From an uncultured Bacillaceae bacterium (GTDB lineage: Bacteria; Bacillota; Bacilli; Bacillales; Bacillaceae_L), in NCBI GenBank assembly GCA_947497585.1, contig CANMHG010000002.1, positions 186,001 through 250,000 of the forward strand: a DNA stretch of 64,000 bases, read 5' to 3'. Shown piece after piece: positions 20,354-31,236 of this stretch (its first letter is position 1; each line of letters begins with the position of its first letter). The notes beneath the pieces were generated by a model. It worked only from the letters and a program-made list of their open reading frames with translations, did not search any database and was not told the DNA's origin. The translations under genes and the position numbers were made by a program.

Positions 20354-22669
20354 TTACTCTCCTACCAATGCGTGTTCTAGTACTTCATCTAAATGCGACA
20401 CTAAAACAAATTCTAATTCCTTTCGGACACTTTCAGGGATATCGTCCAAGTCTTTTTCATTATCCCTTGGCAATATCACTTTAGTCAACCCTGCACGGTT
20501 GGCACTTAAAGATTTTTCCTTTAAACCACCAATAGGTAAAACTCGACCTCTTAATGTGATTTCCCCTGTCATTCCTACTTCTTTTCTAACAGCTCTACCA
20601 GTAAGGGCTGATATGAGAGCAGTAGCTATTGTTATACCTGCAGAAGGTCCATCTTTTGGTACAGCACCTTCAGGAACATGGATATGAATGTCATTTTTCT
20701 CATTAAATTCTGGATCAATTTTCAATTCATTAGCTCTTGAACGAATATAACTAAATGCAGCCTGAGCTGATTCCTTCATAACATCCCCAAGTTTTCCGGT
20801 CAATACAAGCTTACCTTTGCCAGGAGCAATGGACACTTCAATTGATAATGTATCACCACCGAAGGCTGTGTAGGCAAGCCCTGTTGCAACACCAACTTGG
20901 TCCTCAAGTTCTGCTTGTCCGTATCTAAAGTTAGGTTTCCCTAAAAACTCCTCAAGGTTTTTTTCTGTTACAACCACTCGTTTACGTCCTTCACCAACAA
21001 TGATTTTTGCTGCCTTACGACATATAGTTGCTAGTTGTCTCTCTAAACTACGAACACCGGCCTCACGTGTATAGTAACGTATAATATTCTGAATTGCTTC
21101 GTCTCGCATTTGAATTTTACCTTTATTTAACCCATGCTCCTCGATTTGCTTAGGAAATAAATGATCCTTGGCGATATGCACTTTTTCTGGTTCTGTATAT
21201 CCCGCTATCGTAATTATTTCCATTCTATCTCGTAGAGGACCAGGGATAGTTGCTAAGTTATTCGCAGTTGCTATAAACATAACCTTCGATAAGTCATATG
21301 GCTCCTCAATAAAATGATCACTAAAGGTACTATTTTGTTCAGGATCTAAGACTTCTAGCATTGCAGAAGAAGGATCGCCACGGAAATCGCTAGACATTTT
21401 ATCAATCTCATCTAGTAGGAAGACAGGATTAATCGTACCTGCTTTTTTCATACCCTGGATAATTCTCCCTGGCATTGCTCCAACATAGGTTCTTCGGTGT
21501 CCTCTAATTTCTGATTCATCTCGAACTCCACCTAATGATATTCTCACAAAGTTTCTTCCAAGAGATTTAGCTACCGATCTTGCAAGTGATGTTTTACCTA
21601 CACCCGGAGGTCCAGCCAAGCAAAGAATTGGGCCTTTAAGAGATTGTGTTAATTGCTGCACGGCAAGGTACTCAAGCACACGTTCTTTAACCTTTTCTAA
21701 ACCATAATGGTCCTTCTCTAAAATATCTTCAGCTCGGTTTATATCTAACTGATCAGTAGTTGCTTTCGTCCATGGTAGAGAGATTAGCCACTCTATATAG
21801 TTCCGAATAACAGCACTTTCAGCTGAAGTTGAAGGTATCTTTTCATAACGATCTAATTCTTTAAAAGCTATTTCTTCAATATTTGCAGGCATGTTAGCAT
21901 TTTCAATTTTTTCTTTCAAGGATGTTACTTCGCCTGTTTTACCTTCTTTATCACCAAGTTCTTTTTGAATAGCCTTCATTTGCTCTCTAAGATAATATTC
22001 CTTTTGAGTACGTTCCATAGAACGTTTGACACGTTGACCTATTTTCTTTTCTAATGATAATACTTCTTTCTCATTATTAATAATGGAGATGACCTTATCC
22101 ATACGCTCTTTGATATCAAGTGTTTCTAGTATTTCTTGTTTCTCTTTTAATTTTAAAGGTAAGTGAGAAGCAATGATATCAGCAAGACGACCAGGCTCTT
22201 CAATGTCAGTTACAGTCGAGTAGGTTTCGGCTGATATTTTCTTCGATAGTTTTATGTACTGTTCAAAATACTCAAGCATCGTGCGCATTAAAGCTTCACT
22301 TTCAACATCTTTCTCGGGATCATCTTCAAACGTTTCAATTTTTGAAGAGATATAGTCTCCCTCATCATAGAATTCTTTAAGACGAGCACGAGTTAGCCCT
22401 TCAACAAGAACGCGAATTGTTCCATTTGGAAGTTTAAGCATCTGCTTAACTTGAGTTAAAGTTCCCATTGTGAAGATATCATCTTCATTTGGATCGTCAA
22501 TAGAGACATCCTTCTGTGTTGTTAAAAAGATTTTATGTTCTTCTACCATTGATTTCTCAAGTGCTTGAATGGATTTGTCGCGCCCAACATCTAGGTGCAA
22601 AACCATTGTTGGATAGACGAGTAAGCCCCTAAGTGGTAAAAGAGGAACAATGATTTCATTATTATTCAC
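20354..22669 (-). CDS. lonA: ATP-dependent protease LonA
   Basis: A cytosolic AAA+ serine protease degrading damaged and regulatory proteins. N-terminal LON domain residues 1-200, coiled-coil stretch, then the AAA+ module with GPPGVGKTS near residue 355, and the protease domain with [10 protein letters not shown] (catalytic Ser near 675) and Lys in [11 protein letters not shown]. The start is GTG 22669, preceded by AGAGG at 8 nt; an in-frame GTG three codons earlier is part of that ribosome site. The product is 771 aa. A terminator-like hairpin separates it from lonB. Confidence 0.96.
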   Translation of the reverse strand: MNNNEIIVPLLPLRGLLVYPTMVLHLDVGRDKSIQALEKSMVEEHKIFLTTQKDVSIDDPNEDDIFTMGTLTQVKQMLKLPNGTIRVLVEGLTRARLKEFYDEGDYISSKIETFEDDPEKDVESEALMRTMLEYFEQYIKLSKKISAETYSTVTDIEEPGRLADIIASHLPLKLKEKQEILETLDIKERMDKVISIINNEKEVLSLEKKIGQRVKRSMERTQKEYYLREQMKAIQKELGDKEGKTGEVTSLKEKIENANMPANIEEIAFKELDRYEKIPSTSAESAVIRNYIEWLISLPWTKATTDQLDINRAEDILEKDHYGLEKVKERVLEYLAVQQLTQSLKGPILCLAGPPGVGKTSLARSVAKSLGRNFVRISLGGVRDESEIRGHRRTYVGAMPGRIIQGMKKAGTINPVFLLDEIDKMSSDFRGDPSSAMLEVLDPEQNSTFSDHFIEEPYDLSKVMFIATANNLATIPGPLRDRMEIITIAGYTEPEKVHIAKDHLFPKQIEEHGLNKGKIQMRDEAIQNIIRYYTREAGVRSLERQLATICRKAAKIIVGEGRKRVVVTEKNLEEFLGKPNFRYGQAELEDQVGVATGLAYTAFGGDTLSIEVSIAPGKGKLVLTGKLGDVMKESAQAAFSYIRSRANELKIDPEFNEKNDIHIHVPEGAVPKDGPSAGITIATALISALTGRAVRKEVGMTGEITLRGRVLPIGGLKEKSLSANRAGLTKVILPRDNEKDLDDIPESVRKELEFVLVSHLDEVLEHALVGE

Positions 22670-22764
22670 TGCAAACACCTCTAAATTACAAGATTATACG
22701 TTTTCTTTTTTCAATTCTATCTTATTTATTTTCTAGTGTCTAATCTGGGCCCTTAAAAGTAAAA

Positions 22765-22807
22765 TGACTTCGACTCATACTATATGCTTTGTTAGCTGTC
22801 GAAGTCA
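22765..22807 (-). terminator. Terminator of lonB
   Basis: A perfect 10-bp stem TGACTTCGAC/GTCGAAGTCA around a 23-nt loop, followed by TTTTACTTTT on the minus strand. Confidence 0.7.
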
Positions 22808-22816
22808 CTAAACACA

Positions 22817-24490
22817 TTATACAGATTCTTTCTTAGAATAGGTTGCCGTAGCAGGTATGATTGTTTCGGTCTGTTTGAAGCTAGATCGATCTAAAGCAAT
22901 TTTGAATACCTCTTCTAAGTGAGTAACTGGCACAATTTCAATTCCGTCAATTTCCTGTAAAATCGCCTGCATGTTTTCTGAAGGGATTATTACTTTTTTA
23001 GCACCTGCCATTTTTGCTGCCTTTATTTTAGCAACAACTCCACCGATAGGCTTTACATTCCCATGGATACTAATTTCCCCTGTCATGGCTACTGTATTAT
23101 GTATAGGGATTTCATGGATTGCTGAATAAATACCCGTTGCCATAGCAATACCCGCTGATGGTCCATCAATCGGAATTCCACCAGGGAAATTAACGTGGAT
23201 ATCAAAATTAGAAGCTTGGACACCCATAGAACGTAAAACAGTAATTACATTTTCAATAGAGCCTTTGGCCATACTTTTACGACGAATTGATTTCCCTTTA
23301 TCTCCAATACTTTCTTCTTCAACAATTCCTGTAATATTAATAGATCCATTTTCTTTTGCTGGAATTACAGTCACTTCAATTTCTAGTAATGAGCCTGTAT
23401 TCGGGCCATAGACTGCCAAACCGTTTACTAAGCCGATCTTAGACTCTTCATTTATTTTTCTTTCATGTCGTGGGCTCATTTGACTTGAATGGATAACCCA
23501 TTCTATATCTTCTTCTCGAATAAAATCTCTTTCTTCCGTTATCGCAAGTCCAGCAGATATTTGTACCATATTAACTGCTTCACGACCATTCCTTGCATAG
23601 GAGGATAAAATAGCTATACCCTTGTCGCTGATGTTCATTTTAACTTTGTCCGCAGCGTTCCTGGCAACTGCTGAGATTTCGTCTTGATCTAACTCTCTGA
23701 AAAAGACCTCTAGGCAACGAGAGCGGATAGCTGGCGGTATTTCGTTAGGAGTTCTTGTAGTTGCTCCAATCAAGCGAAAATCAGCCGGTAAACCATTTTT
23801 AAAAATATCATGGATATGTGTAGGAATTTGTGTATTTTCCTCATTGTAATATGCACTTTCAAGGAAAACCTTGCGATCCTCTAGTACCTTAAGCATTTTA
23901 TTCATTTGAATAGGGTGTAACTCACCAATCTCATCAATGAAGAGAACTCCCCCATGGGCATGTGTTACTGCGCCTTGCTTTGGTTGTGGAATTCCAGCCT
24001 GTCCCATTGCCCCAGCACCTTGATAGATAGGGTCATGAACAGAACCAATTAACGGATCAGCAATACCTCTTTCATCAAAACGAGCTGTTGTTGCATCAAG
24101 TTCTACAAATACAGCAGAAGGTTTAAATGGAGATTTACCATTTTTTTTCGCTTCTTCAAGCACTAATCTTGCAGCTGCCGTTTTTCCAACTCCAGGTGGT
24201 CCATAGACAATAACATGTTGCGGATTTGGTCCACATAACGCTGCTTTCAATGCACGGATACCATCTTCTTGACCAACTATGTCTTTAAAGCTAGTAGGTC
24301 TAACTCTTTCAGCCAATGGTTCAGATAAAGAGATTGCTCTCATTTTACGTAGTTGTTCCATTTCCTTACGGGATTCTTTATCAATTGATACCTTTTGTGT
24401 TCTTTGATTTTTAAGCAAGTTCCAGAAATAGAGTCCGATAATAACTCCAAAAAATAACTGGACAAACAAAGCAATACCTGTCCAACTCAT
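22817..24490 (-). CDS. lonB: Lon-like protease LonB
   Basis: A membrane-anchored Lon-type protease. Residues ~5-25 are a membrane segment (ALFVQLFFGVIIGLYFW). Walker A is GPPGVGKT (97-104), and Walker B is VLFIDEIGELH. The catalytic Ser is in DGPSAGIAMA, and Lys in IGGVVAKIKAA. It lacks the LonA N-terminal substrate domain. The 557-aa length agrees with B. subtilis LonB, which is made in the forespore. A sigma-F promoter match lies about 35-70 nt before the ATG. Confidence 0.94.
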   Translation of the reverse strand: MSWTGIALFVQLFFGVIIGLYFWNLLKNQRTQKVSIDKESRKEMEQLRKMRAISLSEPLAERVRPTSFKDIVGQEDGIRALKAALCGPNPQHVIVYGPPGVGKTAAARLVLEEAKKNGKSPFKPSAVFVELDATTARFDERGIADPLIGSVHDPIYQGAGAMGQAGIPQPKQGAVTHAHGGVLFIDEIGELHPIQMNKMLKVLEDRKVFLESAYYNEENTQIPTHIHDIFKNGLPADFRLIGATTRTPNEIPPAIRSRCLEVFFRELDQDEISAVARNAADKVKMNISDKGIAILSSYARNGREAVNMVQISAGLAITEERDFIREEDIEWVIHSSQMSPRHERKINEESKIGLVNGLAVYGPNTGSLLEIEVTVIPAKENGSINITGIVEEESIGDKGKSIRRKSMAKGSIENVITVLRSMGVQASNFDIHVNFPGGIPIDGPSAGIAMATGIYSAIHEIPIHNTVAMTGEISIHGNVKPIGGVVAKIKAAKMAGAKKVIIPSENMQAILQEIDGIEIVPVTHLEEVFKIALDRSSFKQTETIIPATATYSKKESV

Positions 24491-24531
24491 GAAATACCCT
24501 CCCTAAGCTCTTAGTTGTCATGTTTAATTGC

Positions 24532-24561
24532 TAGTATTTCCGATGTGGAGGTGTAATAAAC
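24532..24561 (-). promoter_or_regulatory. Sigma-F promoter of lonB
   Basis: On the minus strand GTTTA (24557-24561), a 15-nt spacer and GGAAATACTA (24532-24541) fit the sigma-F consensus: the -10 (GGnnAnAnT) is perfect and the -35 differs at one base. lonB is a known forespore gene in B. subtilis. Confidence 0.65.
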
Positions 24562-24604
24562 AGAAAAAGGATAAAAGAAATAGATAGCACTTAAAGAAAA
24601 TAAA

Positions 24605-24643
24605 AAAACGTAGCAGAAAGGATATCCTTGTCTGCTACGTTTT
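24605..24643 (-). terminator. Terminator of clpX
   Basis: AAAACGTAGCAGA/TCTGCTACGTTTT with a 13-nt loop, followed by T-rich sequence on the minus strand. Confidence 0.9.
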
Positions 24644-24653
24644 ACGGACTTGG

Positions 24654-25919
24654 TTAAGCTGAATTTTTAGCGTCATCCACAACAACTGTACCATCGTTTA
24701 ATAGTAACTTTGGTGGCGTACTATCTTTAACTGTTTCTGGAGTAATAATACATTTTGTAATATCTTCTCTTGAAGGTAAGTCAAACATAACATCTAACAT
24801 TATCCCTTCAATAATTGAACGTAGTCCACGAGCACCTGTTTTACGTTCAATCGCTTTTTTAGCGATTTCAACCAATGCATCATCTTCGAAGTCCAGTTCT
24901 ACATCATCTAGTTCGAGCATTTTTTGATATTGTTTAACTAACGCATTTTTTGGTTTTGTTAAAATTTCAACTAGCGCATCTTCGTCTAATGGTTCTAAGC
25001 TTGCGATGACAGGAAGACGTCCGATAAACTCCGGAATAAGTCCAAATTTTAATAAATCTTCAGGTAATGCTTTTGATAGCAATTCCTTTTGATTTAAATC
25101 TTCCTGAGCAGCATCAGAGCCAAAACCAATTACTTTTTTACCTAAGCGGCGCTTTACGATTTGTTCGATTCCATCAAATGCTCCACCACATACAAACAAG
25201 ATATTTGTTGTGTCAATTTGGATAAATTCTTGATGAGGGTGCTTACGTCCACCCTGTGGCGGTACACTTGCAACTGTTCCTTCAAGAATTTTTAGAAGGG
25301 CTTGTTGTACACCTTCACCCGAAACATCACGAGTAATCGATGGATTTTCTGATTTACGAGCTACTTTATCAATTTCATCAATATAGATAATTCCCTTTTC
25401 AGCCTTTTCCACATCGTAATCAGCTGCCTGAATTAACTTCAAAAGAATGTTCTCTACATCTTCACCTACATACCCTGCTTCTGTTAAAGAAGTAGCATCT
25501 GCTATAGCAAATGGCACGTTTAAAATTCTAGCCAATGTTTGAGCTAAAAGAGTTTTACCACTACCTGTTGGCCCTATCATAACAATATTACTTTTTGATA
25601 ATTCCACATCATCGATTTTACTATTTGAATTGATTCGTTTGTAGTGATTATATACAGCTACGGATAAAGACTTCTTCGCTGCATCTTGACCAATGACATA
25701 TTCGTCTAAGATTTCACGGATTTCTTTCGGCTTAGGAACATCCTTGAATTCAACTTCTTCTTCTGTTCCAAGTTCCTCTTCAACGATTTCTGTACATAAT
25801 TCAATACATTCATCACATATATAAACACCTGGACCGGCTACTAACTTACGTACTTGATCCTGCGTTTTACCACAAAAGGAACACTTCAATTGCCCTTTTT
25901 CATCGTTAAACTTAAACAT
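24654..25919 (-). CDS. clpX: ClpXP protease ATPase subunit ClpX
   Basis: The AAA+ unfoldase that feeds substrates to ClpP. The N-terminal zinc-binding domain uses Cys13, Cys16, Cys35 and Cys38. Walker A is GPTGSGKT near residue 117, the ClpP-contacting IGF loop appears as VIGFGSDA, and sensor regions follow. The 421-aa length is typical. It stands between tig and lonB with its own 3' terminator. The 347-nt gap upstream holds the tig terminator and presumably the promoter, which I could not place confidently. Confidence 0.97.
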   Translation of the reverse strand: MFKFNDEKGQLKCSFCGKTQDQVRKLVAGPGVYICDECIELCTEIVEEELGTEEEVEFKDVPKPKEIREILDEYVIGQDAAKKSLSVAVYNHYKRINSNSKIDDVELSKSNIVMIGPTGSGKTLLAQTLARILNVPFAIADATSLTEAGYVGEDVENILLKLIQAADYDVEKAEKGIIYIDEIDKVARKSENPSITRDVSGEGVQQALLKILEGTVASVPPQGGRKHPHQEFIQIDTTNILFVCGGAFDGIEQIVKRRLGKKVIGFGSDAAQEDLNQKELLSKALPEDLLKFGLIPEFIGRLPVIASLEPLDEDALVEILTKPKNALVKQYQKMLELDDVELDFEDDALVEIAKKAIERKTGARGLRSIIEGIMLDVMFDLPSREDITKCIITPETVKDSTPPKLLLNDGTVVVDDAKNSA

Positions 25920-26213
25920 CCTGTCACCCCTTAGATTATTCTATATGTATTTTTCTATCTCTTACAACTTTCTAACACTTCTTAAATCAGGTATGTAGTG
26001 GATTGTATCATATTCCAAAGTAATACAGGTAATAATAACTCTTTTGTTTATATGTAGTGATAAAACAGGGAAAATATGATGCTTAGTGAGAAAAAGATTA
26101 TGTATGTAGCATCAGAGAACAAGGTCAAAAAACAACCTTCTTACTATCATTCCCATTAATTAAATAATAAAACTTATGTTATGTAACTTACACTATTCCT
26201 AGTTCTTTATAAG
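25920..26213. other. Intergenic region upstream of clpX
   Basis: About 290 nt of AT-rich sequence between the clpX start and the tig terminator. A TACAAT lies near 26005 but no good -35 accompanies it. No open frame with a ribosome site and no repeat was seen. Confidence 0.5.
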
Positions 26214-26244
26214 GGAAAACAAGGCACGATTGAGTCGCGCCTTG
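26214..26244 (-). terminator. Terminator of tig
   Basis: On the minus strand CAAGGCGCG pairs with CGTGCCTTG (one G-U pair) and is followed by TTTTCCC, 24 nt after the tig stop. Confidence 0.8.
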
Positions 26245-26267
26245 TCCTCTTGTCCTCTTACTTATTA

Positions 26268-27554
26268 TTATGCAACATCTTTACTATTTTCTACAAGTAA
26301 ATCGATTGCTTTACGGAATTTAAGATCTTCTTTAATTCCATCAAGTCCACCTAGCATTTGTTTGATAGACTCAACTGGTGTGCTGTACATTTCAGCCATT
26401 TTTTCTAATTCAGCATTTACTTCTTCTTCAGAAACTTCAATGTTTTCTGCTTTAGTAATAGCTTCTAATGTTAAGTTAATGCGAACACGTTTACCTGCAT
26501 CTTCCTTCATTTGTTCACGAAGAGCATTTTCATCTTGACCTGAGAATTGGAAGTAAAGATCAAGGTTCATACCTTGCATTTGTAAACGTTGTTCAAATTC
26601 TTTAAGCATACGGTCTAACTCAGTTTTTACCATTGCTTCAGGAACATCAACCTCTGCATTTTCAGCAGCTTTTTCGATTACAGTGTCACGAAGGTGGTTT
26701 TCTGCTTCAGTCTTCTTCGTTGATTCTAAACGCTCTCTTGTTTTTGTCTTTAATTCTGCAAGAGTTTCAACTTCTTCATCAGCATCTTTAGCAAACTCAT
26801 CATCTAAAGCTGGAAGTTCTTTTGCTTTGATTTCATGAATTTTTACTTTGAAAACTGCAGGCTTACCAGCTAGATTTTCAGCATGGTATTCCTCAGGGAA
26901 GTTAACTTCAACGTCTTTCTCTGCTCCAGTTTCTAGTCCAACTAATTGCTCTTCAAAACCTGGAATGAACTGTCCAGAACCTACTTCTAATGAATAGTTC
27001 TCCGCTTTTCCACCTTCAAAAGCTTCACCATCAACAAAACCTTCAAAATCCATTACAACAGTATTACCATTTTCAACTGTTCCTTCTTCTTTTACCACTA
27101 ACTCAGCGTGACGCTCTTGTAAAGATTTTAACTCATTGTCTACATCTTCATCAGTTACAGTTGGATCAATTTTTTCAACCTCTAAGCCTTTATATTCACC
27201 TAATTTAACTTCAGGCTTAACTGTTACTTTTGCAGTAAAGATTAAAGATTTACCTTTTTCAATCTGCTCAATATCAATTTCAGGACGATCTACTGGATCG
27301 ATTCCAGCTTCTTCAACTGCACTTGCATATGCATCAGGTAGTAAAATATCTAATGCATCTTGGTAAAGTGATTCTACACCAAATTTCTTTTCAAACATGC
27401 TACGAGGCATTTTTCCTTTACGAAAGCCAGGAACGTTAACTTGCTTAACAACCTTTTTAAACGCTTCATCAAGACCTTCTGTTACTTTTTCAGCATCCAC
27501 TTCAATCGTTAGGACACCTTGATTACCTTCTAATTTTTCCCATTTTACAGACAT
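26268..27554 (-). CDS. tig: Trigger factor
   Basis: A ribosome-associated chaperone and peptidyl-prolyl isomerase. The ribosome-binding signature is [19 protein letters not shown] (residues ~41-59). The FKBP-type domain occupies ~150-245, and the helical chaperone domain follows. At 428 aa it has standard length. GGAGGG is placed before ATG. A strong promoter lies about 240 nt upstream, so the mRNA has an unusually long leader. Confidence 0.97.
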   Translation of the reverse strand: MSVKWEKLEGNQGVLTIEVDAEKVTEGLDEAFKKVVKQVNVPGFRKGKMPRSMFEKKFGVESLYQDALDILLPDAYASAVEEAGIDPVDRPEIDIEQIEKGKSLIFTAKVTVKPEVKLGEYKGLEVEKIDPTVTDEDVDNELKSLQERHAELVVKEEGTVENGNTVVMDFEGFVDGEAFEGGKAENYSLEVGSGQFIPGFEEQLVGLETGAEKDVEVNFPEEYHAENLAGKPAVFKVKIHEIKAKELPALDDEFAKDADEEVETLAELKTKTRERLESTKKTEAENHLRDTVIEKAAENAEVDVPEAMVKTELDRMLKEFEQRLQMQGMNLDLYFQFSGQDENALREQMKEDAGKRVRINLTLEAITKAENIEVSEEEVNAELEKMAEMYSTPVESIKQMLGGLDGIKEDLKFRKAIDLLVENSKDVA

Positions 27555-27791
27555 ATATTTCCCTCCAGCATTTATTATGTGTTCAATTACTTTTGTCAGA
27601 TAATGAATATGCTGTCTTTTAATTAGGTTGGTATTCGAACATGATTACTCATTTCTAACCTTTCGACCGCCTGAACAACATGTATATTTGTCCATTTTTA
27701 ACAAGTCATTATCTATTTATACCGACATGCTTATGTGTGGTAATTGTTTTCTTCGCTTATATGTAGGCATACGAGTATTTACAACCCTTAC

Positions 27792-27819
27792 ATTATAACA
27801 TACTCTATAATCCTTTCAA
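27792..27819 (-). promoter_or_regulatory. Sigma-A promoter of tig
   Basis: TTGAAA (27814-27819), a 16-nt spacer and TATAAT (27792-27797) preceded by an extended TG element. It begins 10 nt after the ysoA stop codon and implies a leader of about 230 nt. Confidence 0.75.
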
Positions 27820-27828
27820 CAGATTGAA

Positions 27829-28854
27829 TTATATTTCTAAAAAAGAAATTTTTTCTATTTCTTTCAGTGTTTCTAGAGCATGATTCACGTATTCTATATC
27901 ATCTCCATTCATAAAACCTACTATGTCAATCTCCATTCCATGAAGTTCACTTCCATACAAGTACAAAGCTGCAGACCATGTTTTACTAGAATAAGCTTTC
28001 GGTAAAAAAGGGTAGGTTACGTATAAATACCTAAACCATATTTCCTTACATACCTCAAATAAAGATGGGTTATCATTTGCTAGCAATTCCTCTAAATCTT
28101 TAAGAACCTGCTGTGCATGTTCATTATCAATGATATCCGTAAGTTTTGAAGGAATTACCGTACCTTCCTCACCTAGTTTTACAACTGTTATTTCTTTATC
28201 GATTGAATGGTCAAAAAGCAGTTGCATAATCATTGTTTTAATTACAACATCCTTAGTAGGATCAATTAAGTACTGTTGAATAATATCAAGATATTTTGAG
28301 ATATTGCTATCCTTTAAAGTATGTAGTAGTTTAATTTGTTCATTTTTATCACTTTGTTCTAGTAGAATTCGATGAATTTGTTCAAATTTATTTTCTGGTT
28401 CATAATTGTCTTCAGGAATCTCTTCTATATTGGAGGAAGTATATCTCCGACTGAATTCTAATAATTGATATAGGTTTTCGGCGTGTTGTGGAGGCACCTG
28501 ATCTTCTTGGAAAACTGCTTCAAGTGTTGTTTTTACTTCAGTATATTCTCCCAATTGAATTAAGATGGTTAGATAAAATTGAAGAACATGAAAGTAATCT
28601 CCTACGTCCTCTAATAACATTCTTTTACAGCTCTGTTTAGCTTCCTCTAGACGGCCCATCTCAAATAAACACATCACAATTCCAAATTCAATTTCATCAT
28701 TTACTGAATCTATTTCCTTCGCTTGTGAAAGCAGGTCTAAGGCGTGCTTATAGTTCTTATTTCTGATAGCATCCATCCCTTTATCTAAAAGACGTTCCTT
28801 TAATTTCGGGAACTGAATGACTCTCGCTTTTCGGTCATTAGATTGGTTATTCAT
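27829..28854 (-). CDS. ysoA: TPR-repeat protein YsoA
   Basis: A 341-aa soluble protein with N-terminal tetratricopeptide repeats (GMDAIRNKNYKHALDLLSQA, residues ~25-45, and further degenerate repeats to ~130) and a C-terminal region rich in DNA-free acidic helices. It lies directly upstream of tig, the position of B. subtilis ysoA. The ribosome site is weak and distant, suggesting low expression. Function is not known; TPRs usually mediate protein contacts. Confidence 0.8.
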   Translation of the reverse strand: MNNQSNDRKARVIQFPKLKERLLDKGMDAIRNKNYKHALDLLSQAKEIDSVNDEIEFGIVMCLFEMGRLEEAKQSCKRMLLEDVGDYFHVLQFYLTILIQLGEYTEVKTTLEAVFQEDQVPPQHAENLYQLLEFSRRYTSSNIEEIPEDNYEPENKFEQIHRILLEQSDKNEQIKLLHTLKDSNISKYLDIIQQYLIDPTKDVVIKTMIMQLLFDHSIDKEITVVKLGEEGTVIPSKLTDIIDNEHAQQVLKDLEELLANDNPSLFEVCKEIWFRYLYVTYPFLPKAYSSKTWSAALYLYGSELHGMEIDIVGFMNGDDIEYVNHALETLKEIEKISFLEI

Positions 28855-28953
28855 CGAGCAGTTTACAACTCCAGACGTATAAATAATGATTTTGGTTTAG
28901 TTTAACAACTAGTAGAAAATAAAACAATAGAAGGGGGAATAGAACACAAAATA

Positions 28954-29033
28954 AAAAATCCCACTATATTAGTCATTTATCAACATTTTGCAAGGCAAAA
29001 TATTCATAAATGTTAATATAACAGGATTTTAAA
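28954..29033 (-). terminator. Long hairpin terminator of tRNA-Arg
   Basis: An ~80-nt stem-loop begins at the tRNA 3' end. AAAATCC pairs with GGATTTT, TATATTA with TAATATA, and the inner ATTTAT..CATTTTGC arms pair around a short loop. On the minus strand it is followed by TTTTTTATTTT. Confidence 0.7.
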
Positions 29034-29034
29034 A

Positions 29035-29111
29035 TGGCGTCCCAGGAGAGATTCGAACTCCCGACCGTACGCTTAGAAGGCGTATGCTCTATCCGGCTGA
29101 GCTACTGGGAC
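29035..29111 (-). tRNA. tRNA-Arg (anticodon UCU)
   Basis: A 77-nt cloverleaf with acceptor GTCCCAG/CTGGGAC, the D-arm AGCTCAGCCGGATAGAGC and T-arm TCGGGAGTTCGAATCTC. The 7-nt anticodon loop CTTCTAA gives UCU, reading AGA. CCA is encoded. It stands alone between ysoA and ysnB, with its own promoter and terminator. Confidence 0.98.
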
Positions 29112-29173
29112 AAAGTATTTTAAATGTTTTTGACTAAGTTGTTTTTGTCGATATCTCATTAGCGACATTTTTT

Positions 29174-29202
29174 ATTATACTTACCATGCAATCTAAAGTC
29201 AA
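29174..29202 (-). promoter_or_regulatory. Promoter of tRNA-Arg
   Basis: TTGACT (29197-29202), a 17-nt spacer and TATAAT (29174-29179); the expected start leaves a 55-nt 5' leader for RNase P removal. Confidence 0.8.
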
Positions 29203-29265
29203 CACTTTTTGCAAAGTTTTTTTAGGTAGGAAAATAATTTACACTTATTAACCTACCTTTATATT

Positions 29266-29778
29266 TTATGTGAACCTAACCTCGGTTGTCAATGAATCAA
29301 CCTTTGTACCATTAATATCGTAAAAACTAACAGATGCATTTTTGTCCTTCAATTCCAGTATTGCGTAAGTTCTTTCCTTTCTTAGTCTAGGAAGTTTTAT
29401 ACTACCTGGATTTATAAACAACGTTTCATCGATCAGTTCTACACCTGCGACATGAGAATGCCCGAAACATACAATTGATGCTCCTAATTCCTTTGCACGA
29501 TAATTAAGATTCATTAAGGTCATTTTTACATTATAGAGATGACCGTGAGTGATTAACACGTCTTTGCCTCCCACTTTCACTACTTGCTCATTCTGGTATT
29601 CCTGATCATGATCACAATTTCCTCTTACAGAAATATATTGCAGCATTTCATCTGCATTTTGATTTAATTCAGAATCCCCGCAATGAATCATTAAATCAAC
29701 ATCAGTCTTATGTCTATCTCTTAATACTACTAATTCGTTAGTTAATCCATGGCTATCACTTACAATTAAAGTTCTCAT
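29266..29778 (-). CDS. ysnB: YfcE/YsnB-family metallophosphoesterase
   Basis: A 170-aa calcineurin-like phosphoesterase. Its metal ligands are laid out as expected: SDSHG (residues 7-11), HCGDSE, GNCDHD, THGH and GHSH. Such proteins cleave phosphodiesters in vitro; the in vivo substrate is unknown. It overlaps the end of rdgB by 4 nt and follows rph-rdgB as in B. subtilis. Confidence 0.92.
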   Translation of the reverse strand: MRTLIVSDSHGLTNELVVLRDRHKTDVDLMIHCGDSELNQNADEMLQYISVRGNCDHDQEYQNEQVVKVGGKDVLITHGHLYNVKMTLMNLNYRAKELGASIVCFGHSHVAGVELIDETLFINPGSIKLPRLRKERTYAILELKDKNASVSFYDINGTKVDSLTTEVRFT

Positions 29779-30389
29779 AAGCTAGATTCCCTTACATGAT
29801 TGATGGATTCTAGTAGGCCTATTAATTGTTTGAATGCATTAGCACGATGGCTAATTTGATTTTTCTCTTCTTTTGAAAGTTGAGCCATTGTTTTTCCTAT
29901 ATCAGGAAGGAAAAAGATTGGATCATACCCAAATCCTTGATCACCAATAGGTGAAGTTGCAATAACCCCTTCGCATGTGCCTTCTACGGTTTTTGTCACA
30001 TCATTTGGAATAGCTAGAGCTAGTACACAATGAAACCTAGCTGTACGCTTATTTGTTGGTATACCCTGTAACTCTTCTAACACCTTCATCATATTGGCTT
30101 GGTCATTCTTTTCAACTCCAGCATACCTAGCTGAATACACTCCAGGTCTTCCTTGTAACGCATCAATTGCTAGACCAGAGTCATCTGCAATTACGTTTGT
30201 GTTAAAGTGTTTTGACATGGCTTCTGCCTTTAAAATTGCATTCTCAGTAAAAGTTGCCCCTGTCTCTTCTATATCTATTAAATCTTTATAGTCTAATAAG
30301 GATTTTACACTTATACCAAGGGGAGTTAAAAGTGTCTTGAAATCCGCGACCTTTCCCTTATTTGTTGTTGCAATTAAGATTTCCTTCAT
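29775..30389 (-). CDS. rdgB: dITP/XTP pyrophosphatase (RdgB/HAM1 family)
   Basis: It removes ITP, XTP and dITP from the nucleotide pool (the B. subtilis name is ysnA). The substrate loop is ATTNKGK at the N-terminus, then DDSGLAIDAL and the GFGYDPIF catalytic region. ATG 30389 is preferred to GTG 30401 because AAGGTGG lies 8 nt upstream and the result starts 1 nt after the rph stop. The product has 204 aa. It sits in the rph-rdgB-ysnB unit. Confidence 0.95.
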   Translation of the reverse strand: MKEILIATTNKGKVADFKTLLTPLGISVKSLLDYKDLIDIEETGATFTENAILKAEAMSKHFNTNVIADDSGLAIDALQGRPGVYSARYAGVEKNDQANMMKVLEELQGIPTNKRTARFHCVLALAIPNDVTKTVEGTCEGVIATSPIGDQGFGYDPIFFLPDIGKTMAQLSKEEKNQISHRANAFKQLIGLLESINHVRESSL

Positions 30390-30390
30390 T

Positions 30391-31146
30391 TTAATATCCA
30401 CCTTCAGAAATTTTCACTTCTATTCCTAAATCATTTAAAACTTTTTTTTGTATTGAAACTATCTCTTTAATACCATGTTCACCTAGGTCTAACAATTTAT
30501 TTAATTGAGATCTTGAAAAGGTTGCTTCTTCCCCAGTCCCTTGGACTTCTACTAACTGACCAGACCCTGTCATTATAATATTCATATCAACTGCAGCTTT
30601 TGAATCTTCTATGTAATTTAAGTCGAGGATCTCCCCATGTGTATCAATAATACCCACAGAAGTAGCAGCCAAGAAATCAGTTATAGGTAGAGACTTTACC
30701 TTTTTCTGATTAACTAATTTCGATAAGGCAATAACCATTGCAACATATGCTCCTGTTATTGAAGCAGTTCTTGTCCCACCATCAGCTTGTATAACATCAC
30801 AATCAATCCAAATAGTTCTTTCACCTAGTTCTTCTAAATTCACAACAGATCTAAGACACCGACCTATAAGACGCTGAATTTCCATCGTTCGTCCTGTCAC
30901 TTTTCCTTTACTAGACTCACGTATCGTTCTTTGCTCAGTTGCTCTTGGTAGCATAGAGTATTCCGCGGTAATCCACCCTTTTCCTTCACCTCGCATAAAT
31001 GGAGGCACTCGATCTTCAACTGAAGCATTACAAATGACCTTTGTGTCGCCCACAGAGATTAATACTGATCCTTCTGGGTGCTTAATAAAATTTAGATCAA
31101 AGCTTATTTCCCTAAGTTGATTGTTTTCTCGCCCGTCTAATCTCAT
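30391..31146 (-). CDS. rph: Ribonuclease PH
   Basis: A phosphorolytic 3'-5' exoribonuclease that trims tRNA 3' ends. The sequence begins [13 protein letters not shown], as the family does, and the phosphate site residues are in [11 protein letters not shown]. The 251-aa length is typical. It opens the rph-rdgB-ysnB unit and is separated from gerM by a hairpin at 31174-31200. Confidence 0.96.
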   Translation of the reverse strand: MRLDGRENNQLREISFDLNFIKHPEGSVLISVGDTKVICNASVEDRVPPFMRGEGKGWITAEYSMLPRATEQRTIRESSKGKVTGRTMEIQRLIGRCLRSVVNLEELGERTIWIDCDVIQADGGTRTASITGAYVAMVIALSKLVNQKKVKSLPITDFLAATSVGIIDTHGEILDLNYIEDSKAAVDMNIIMTGSGQLVEVQGTGEEATFSRSQLNKLLDLGEHGIKEIVSIQKKVLNDLGIEVKISEGGY

Positions 31147-31173
31147 ATCAATTCCCTACCTTCCACAATAAAG

Positions 31174-31200
31174 AAGAGGTGGGCACTATGCCAACCTCTT
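31174..31200 (-). terminator. Hairpin between gerM and rph
   Basis: AAGAGGT/ACCTCTT plus GGCA/TGCC around a small loop; the U-tract (CTTTATTG) is weak, so termination may be partial. Confidence 0.6.
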
Positions 31201-31236
31201 TGTAAACTTACTTATAGTATATCAAAAGTTATAAGA

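Noticed and set aside
29223..29258. Hairpin AGGTAGG/CCTACCT downstream of ysnB
   Set aside because: On the minus strand it is followed by A, not U, so it is not a normal terminator for ysnB; no plus-strand gene needs it.
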